From: Treponema sp.
GTDB lineage: Bacteria; Spirochaetota; Spirochaetia; Treponematales; Treponemataceae
Direction of reading: 5' to 3'
DNA length: 13,244 bases
Assembly: GCA_024691105.1 (NCBI GenBank)
Contig: JAILNY010000012.1
Coordinates: 1 to 13,244, forward strand
Shown: piece after piece, positions 12,000 to 13,244 of the stretch
Layout of the letters: each line of letters starts with the position of its first letter
Position numbering within the stretch: the first letter of the stretch is position 1
Notes under the pieces: model-generated
Databases searched by the model: none
What the model saw: the letters and a program-made list of their open reading frames with translations, nothing else
Told to the model about the DNA's origin: nothing
Program-made: the position numbers and the translations under genes

Positions 12000-12242
12000 T
12001 TATGCACACTCTGGAAGCTCACTCCACGCAACTACATGGCTGCATCCGCTTCCAACCTTTCCGGAATGTACTGTAGTCAATCTACAGTCAATCTCCCAGA
12101 ACCGCTCACCCTTAAACAAATCGTATTCCGCAGTACAAACCATTCTTTTTCCGTTATCATCCACCACGGTAACCAAGTAAACACCCGGAATAGCCGGATA
12201 AACCTCCGCACCCTTCTGGCTAATATAAACCCACTTAATCAT
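12000..12242 (-). CDS. DUF551-like small phage protein
   Basis: The 80-aa protein has Gly-Val-Tyr-Leu-Val strands followed by GKRMVCTAEYD, ERFWEIDC and a final HVVAWSELPE. This arrangement, ending in a Trp/Pro motif, resembles DUF551-type proteins that are frequent in phage accessory regions and usually end in WMPLPE. Function unknown in the family. ATG 12242 has GGGGAG 8 nt upstream and follows the zinc-ribbon gene by 2 nt. Confidence 0.68.
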   Translation of the reverse strand: MIKWVYISQKGAEVYPAIPGVYLVTVVDDNGKRMVCTAEYDLFKGERFWEIDCRLTTVHSGKVGSGCSHVVAWSELPECA

Positions 12243-12244
12243 TC

Positions 12245-12682
12245 TTAATTCTCCCCACGTAAAATATGACTTTTTGAAATCCGTGTTGTATCATATATTT
12301 TTCCAATTTTCAAAGTTTTTACCGTAGTTATATGAGCAACCACATCCAGCTGACAGCCGCCGCAGCTCATTCTCACCTCGTCACCATTCCGCTGAACGTA
12401 AACTTTATGGTCACAGTTCGGACACCTTATAATCAATCTGTCACCATTCTTAATTTCTGGAGGAATCGCCTGCAACAAAAAACGAGCTTTTACCATGCCT
12501 AGATGACTTAAATTATGAAAAAAATCAAAATCAGCATCCGCACTGTCAATCGTTACATTCACGCTTTTAGCAGGCGCAGGCTCTACATTGCTTCCAGTCT
12601 CCGGCGGCTTAATCTCAATATCCAACTTATTAGCCCTCTTAATCGGCTGATAACCATTTCCGTTATTTATAAACATATTCAT
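12245..12682 (-). CDS. Zinc-ribbon phage protein
   Basis: The 145-aa protein has a Pro-rich, low-order N-terminus (about 1-45), a helical centre, and a CPNC...CGGC zinc ribbon (Cys87, Cys90, Cys107 and Cys110) in a beta-rich C-terminal third. Such ribbons commonly bind nucleic acid or other proteins. The Shine-Dalgarno sequence is weak (AGAGA) and the gene starts 3 nt after its upstream neighbour's stop, so coupling is likely. ATG 12682 or the Met two codons later could be the start. Role unknown. Confidence 0.75.
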   Translation of the reverse strand: MNMFINNGNGYQPIKRANKLDIEIKPPETGSNVEPAPAKSVNVTIDSADADFDFFHNLSHLGMVKARFLLQAIPPEIKNGDRLIIRCPNCDHKVYVQRNGDEVRMSCGGCQLDVVAHITTVKTLKIGKIYDTTRISKSHILRGEN

Positions 12683-12685
12683 TTC

Positions 12686-12937
12686 TTAATCTCTACTGAT
12701 TTTATAAATCTTTAATGAACCATCAGAATTATAAAGTGGTGTTGTATGTCCTTCTCTTGTAATTATGTAAGCAACACCAGTTTCTTTGTCTAAAATCACG
12801 CTAAATCCGTATTCTTGCTGAATCGGAATAAAATTTTTATTTTCATTTTGATGTTCAGGACGAAAAATCAAAATTCCACTAATACATAAAATAATAAAAA
12901 AAGTCAAAATTGCAGTCAAAATCCAGTCTTTTCTCAT
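12686..12937 (-). CDS. Membrane-anchored DUF6440-like protein
   Basis: The 83-aa protein has one N-terminal membrane helix (about 5-26) and a short beta domain with VILDKETGVAYIITREG and TTPLYNSDGSLKIY, the pattern of DUF6440 domains (DxxTGVxY, then TPLxxxDG). It would be anchored in the inner membrane with a small domain outside. The upstream site is AAGGTG, 4 nt from ATG 12937. No function is known for the family. Confidence 0.75.
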   Translation of the reverse strand: MRKDWILTAILTFFIILCISGILIFRPEHQNENKNFIPIQQEYGFSVILDKETGVAYIITREGHTTPLYNSDGSLKIYKISRD

Positions 12938-12965
12938 ACTTCACCTTCTGTAACTCGAATTATCA

Positions 12966-13169
12966 TCACTTAATCCTTTTAGCCCTCTCAATAAGCTCCA
13001 GGAGCTTCGGATTTTCAATCTTTGCCATACCGTTAAAAGTCAGAAAGCTCACAAACTCATCAATGAGCTTTTTCTGAGCCTGGCAAAATCCTTCAAGCTC
13101 CATTATCCTTTTCAGATAACCGGCTTCAATACCGGTCCGCCGACGGCGAACAATATACGGATCTCTCAT
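12966..13169 (-). CDS. Small helical protein of unknown function
   Basis: The 67-aa protein has a basic start (MRDPYIVRRRRTG) followed by two helices (LKRIMELEGFCQAQKKLIDEF and ENPKLLELIERAKRIK, given here as landmarks). It overlaps the preceding gene's stop by 4 nt (ATGA), with GAGAAAG upstream. No family recognised. Confidence 0.7.
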   Translation of the reverse strand: MRDPYIVRRRRTGIEAGYLKRIMELEGFCQAQKKLIDEFVSFLTFNGMAKIENPKLLELIERAKRIK

Positions 13170-13244
13170 TCAGCTTTCTCCATCGCATCGCTCACAATGT
13201 CGCGCAGATTGTCTTCCTGAGAATATCTGCCCTTCATGTTTTCA
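13166..13244 (-). CDS. Partial gene, C-terminus only
   Basis: The frame is open from the right edge to TGA 13168-13166 and encodes at least 25 residues ending RDIVSDAMEKAE. The stop overlaps the next gene's ATG by 4 nt, so the two are coupled. An internal ATG at 13237 lacks a binding site, so the gene most likely begins outside the window. Too short to identify. Confidence 0.65.
   Translation of the reverse strand, partial: ENMKGRYSQEDNLRDIVSDAMEKAE

Noticed and set aside
1..13244. CRISPR arrays, insertion sequences, retron or diversity-generating elements, attachment sites
   Set aside because: I looked for regularly spaced repeats, transposase or reverse-transcriptase motifs, terminal inverted repeats and template/variable repeats and saw none; no integrase or tRNA edge is present to define an att site.

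Overview
This window is a stretch of a tailed-phage or prophage genome carrying a lambda-type head, packaging and lysis module. Almost every gene lies on the minus strand, so the map reads from right to left. It shows a TerL of the GpA type, a gpW-like connector, a lambda-type portal, a ClpP-like prohead protease and a lysis cassette with a two-component spanin. Spanins act on an outer membrane, so the host should be a diderm bacterium. The moderately AT-rich, Lys-rich coding style and the mostly strong GGAGG-type ribosome binding sites would fit a spirochaete such as Treponema, but that is a guess and not something the sequence proves.

Layout in transcription order. (1) 13244-12000: the tail of an early or middle operon of small accessory genes: a partial gene, a 67-aa protein, a membrane-anchored DUF6440-like protein, a zinc-ribbon protein and a DUF551-like protein. 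(2) 11999-11785: an intergenic stretch with nested inverted repeats that ends in an intrinsic terminator, a candidate structured RNA. (3) 11764-9126: an operon that begins just after a palindrome (TACTACTTT-TG-AAAGTAGT). It holds two unknown small proteins and a two-TM protein, then a small gene frameshifted in an A10 run, a MazG pyrophosphohydrolase, a conserved small protein, an HNH endonuclease with a duplicated N-terminal module, and a 53-aa basic protein. (4) 9124-5949: a second operon that begins with the same palindrome: a Cys-rich protein, a lipase-3-like hydrolase, TerL and an unknown protein. It ends in a terminator shared with a convergent plus-strand gene. (5) 5188-5889: the only plus-strand gene, possibly a minor tail or neck protein. 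(6) 5100-1009: gpW-like connector, portal, then XhlA-like protein, putative holin, overlapping i-spanin and o-spanin, CHAP endolysin, dATP/dGTP diphosphohydrolase-like protein and a small protein, ending in a strong terminator. (7) 905-1: ClpP-like protease with a nested scaffold start, running off the left edge.

The most notable signal is regulatory. The 16-bp sequence TTGATAGTTTTTCCAG occurs three times. Each copy points at a gene and ends 23 or 24 nt before its ATG: clpP, gpW and the plus-strand gene. Two of the copies form a perfect palindrome that serves the divergent pair gpW / plus-strand gene. These three genes are the ones with no usable Shine-Dalgarno sequence, while most other genes have a good one. 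AT-rich -10-like boxes 6-8 nt before each ATG suggest leaderless late mRNAs driven by a phage-specific promoter or activator site. A separate palindrome heads the two upstream operons, so the window appears to contain two independent control circuits. Each module boundary is marked by a terminator, a promoter-like site, or both.
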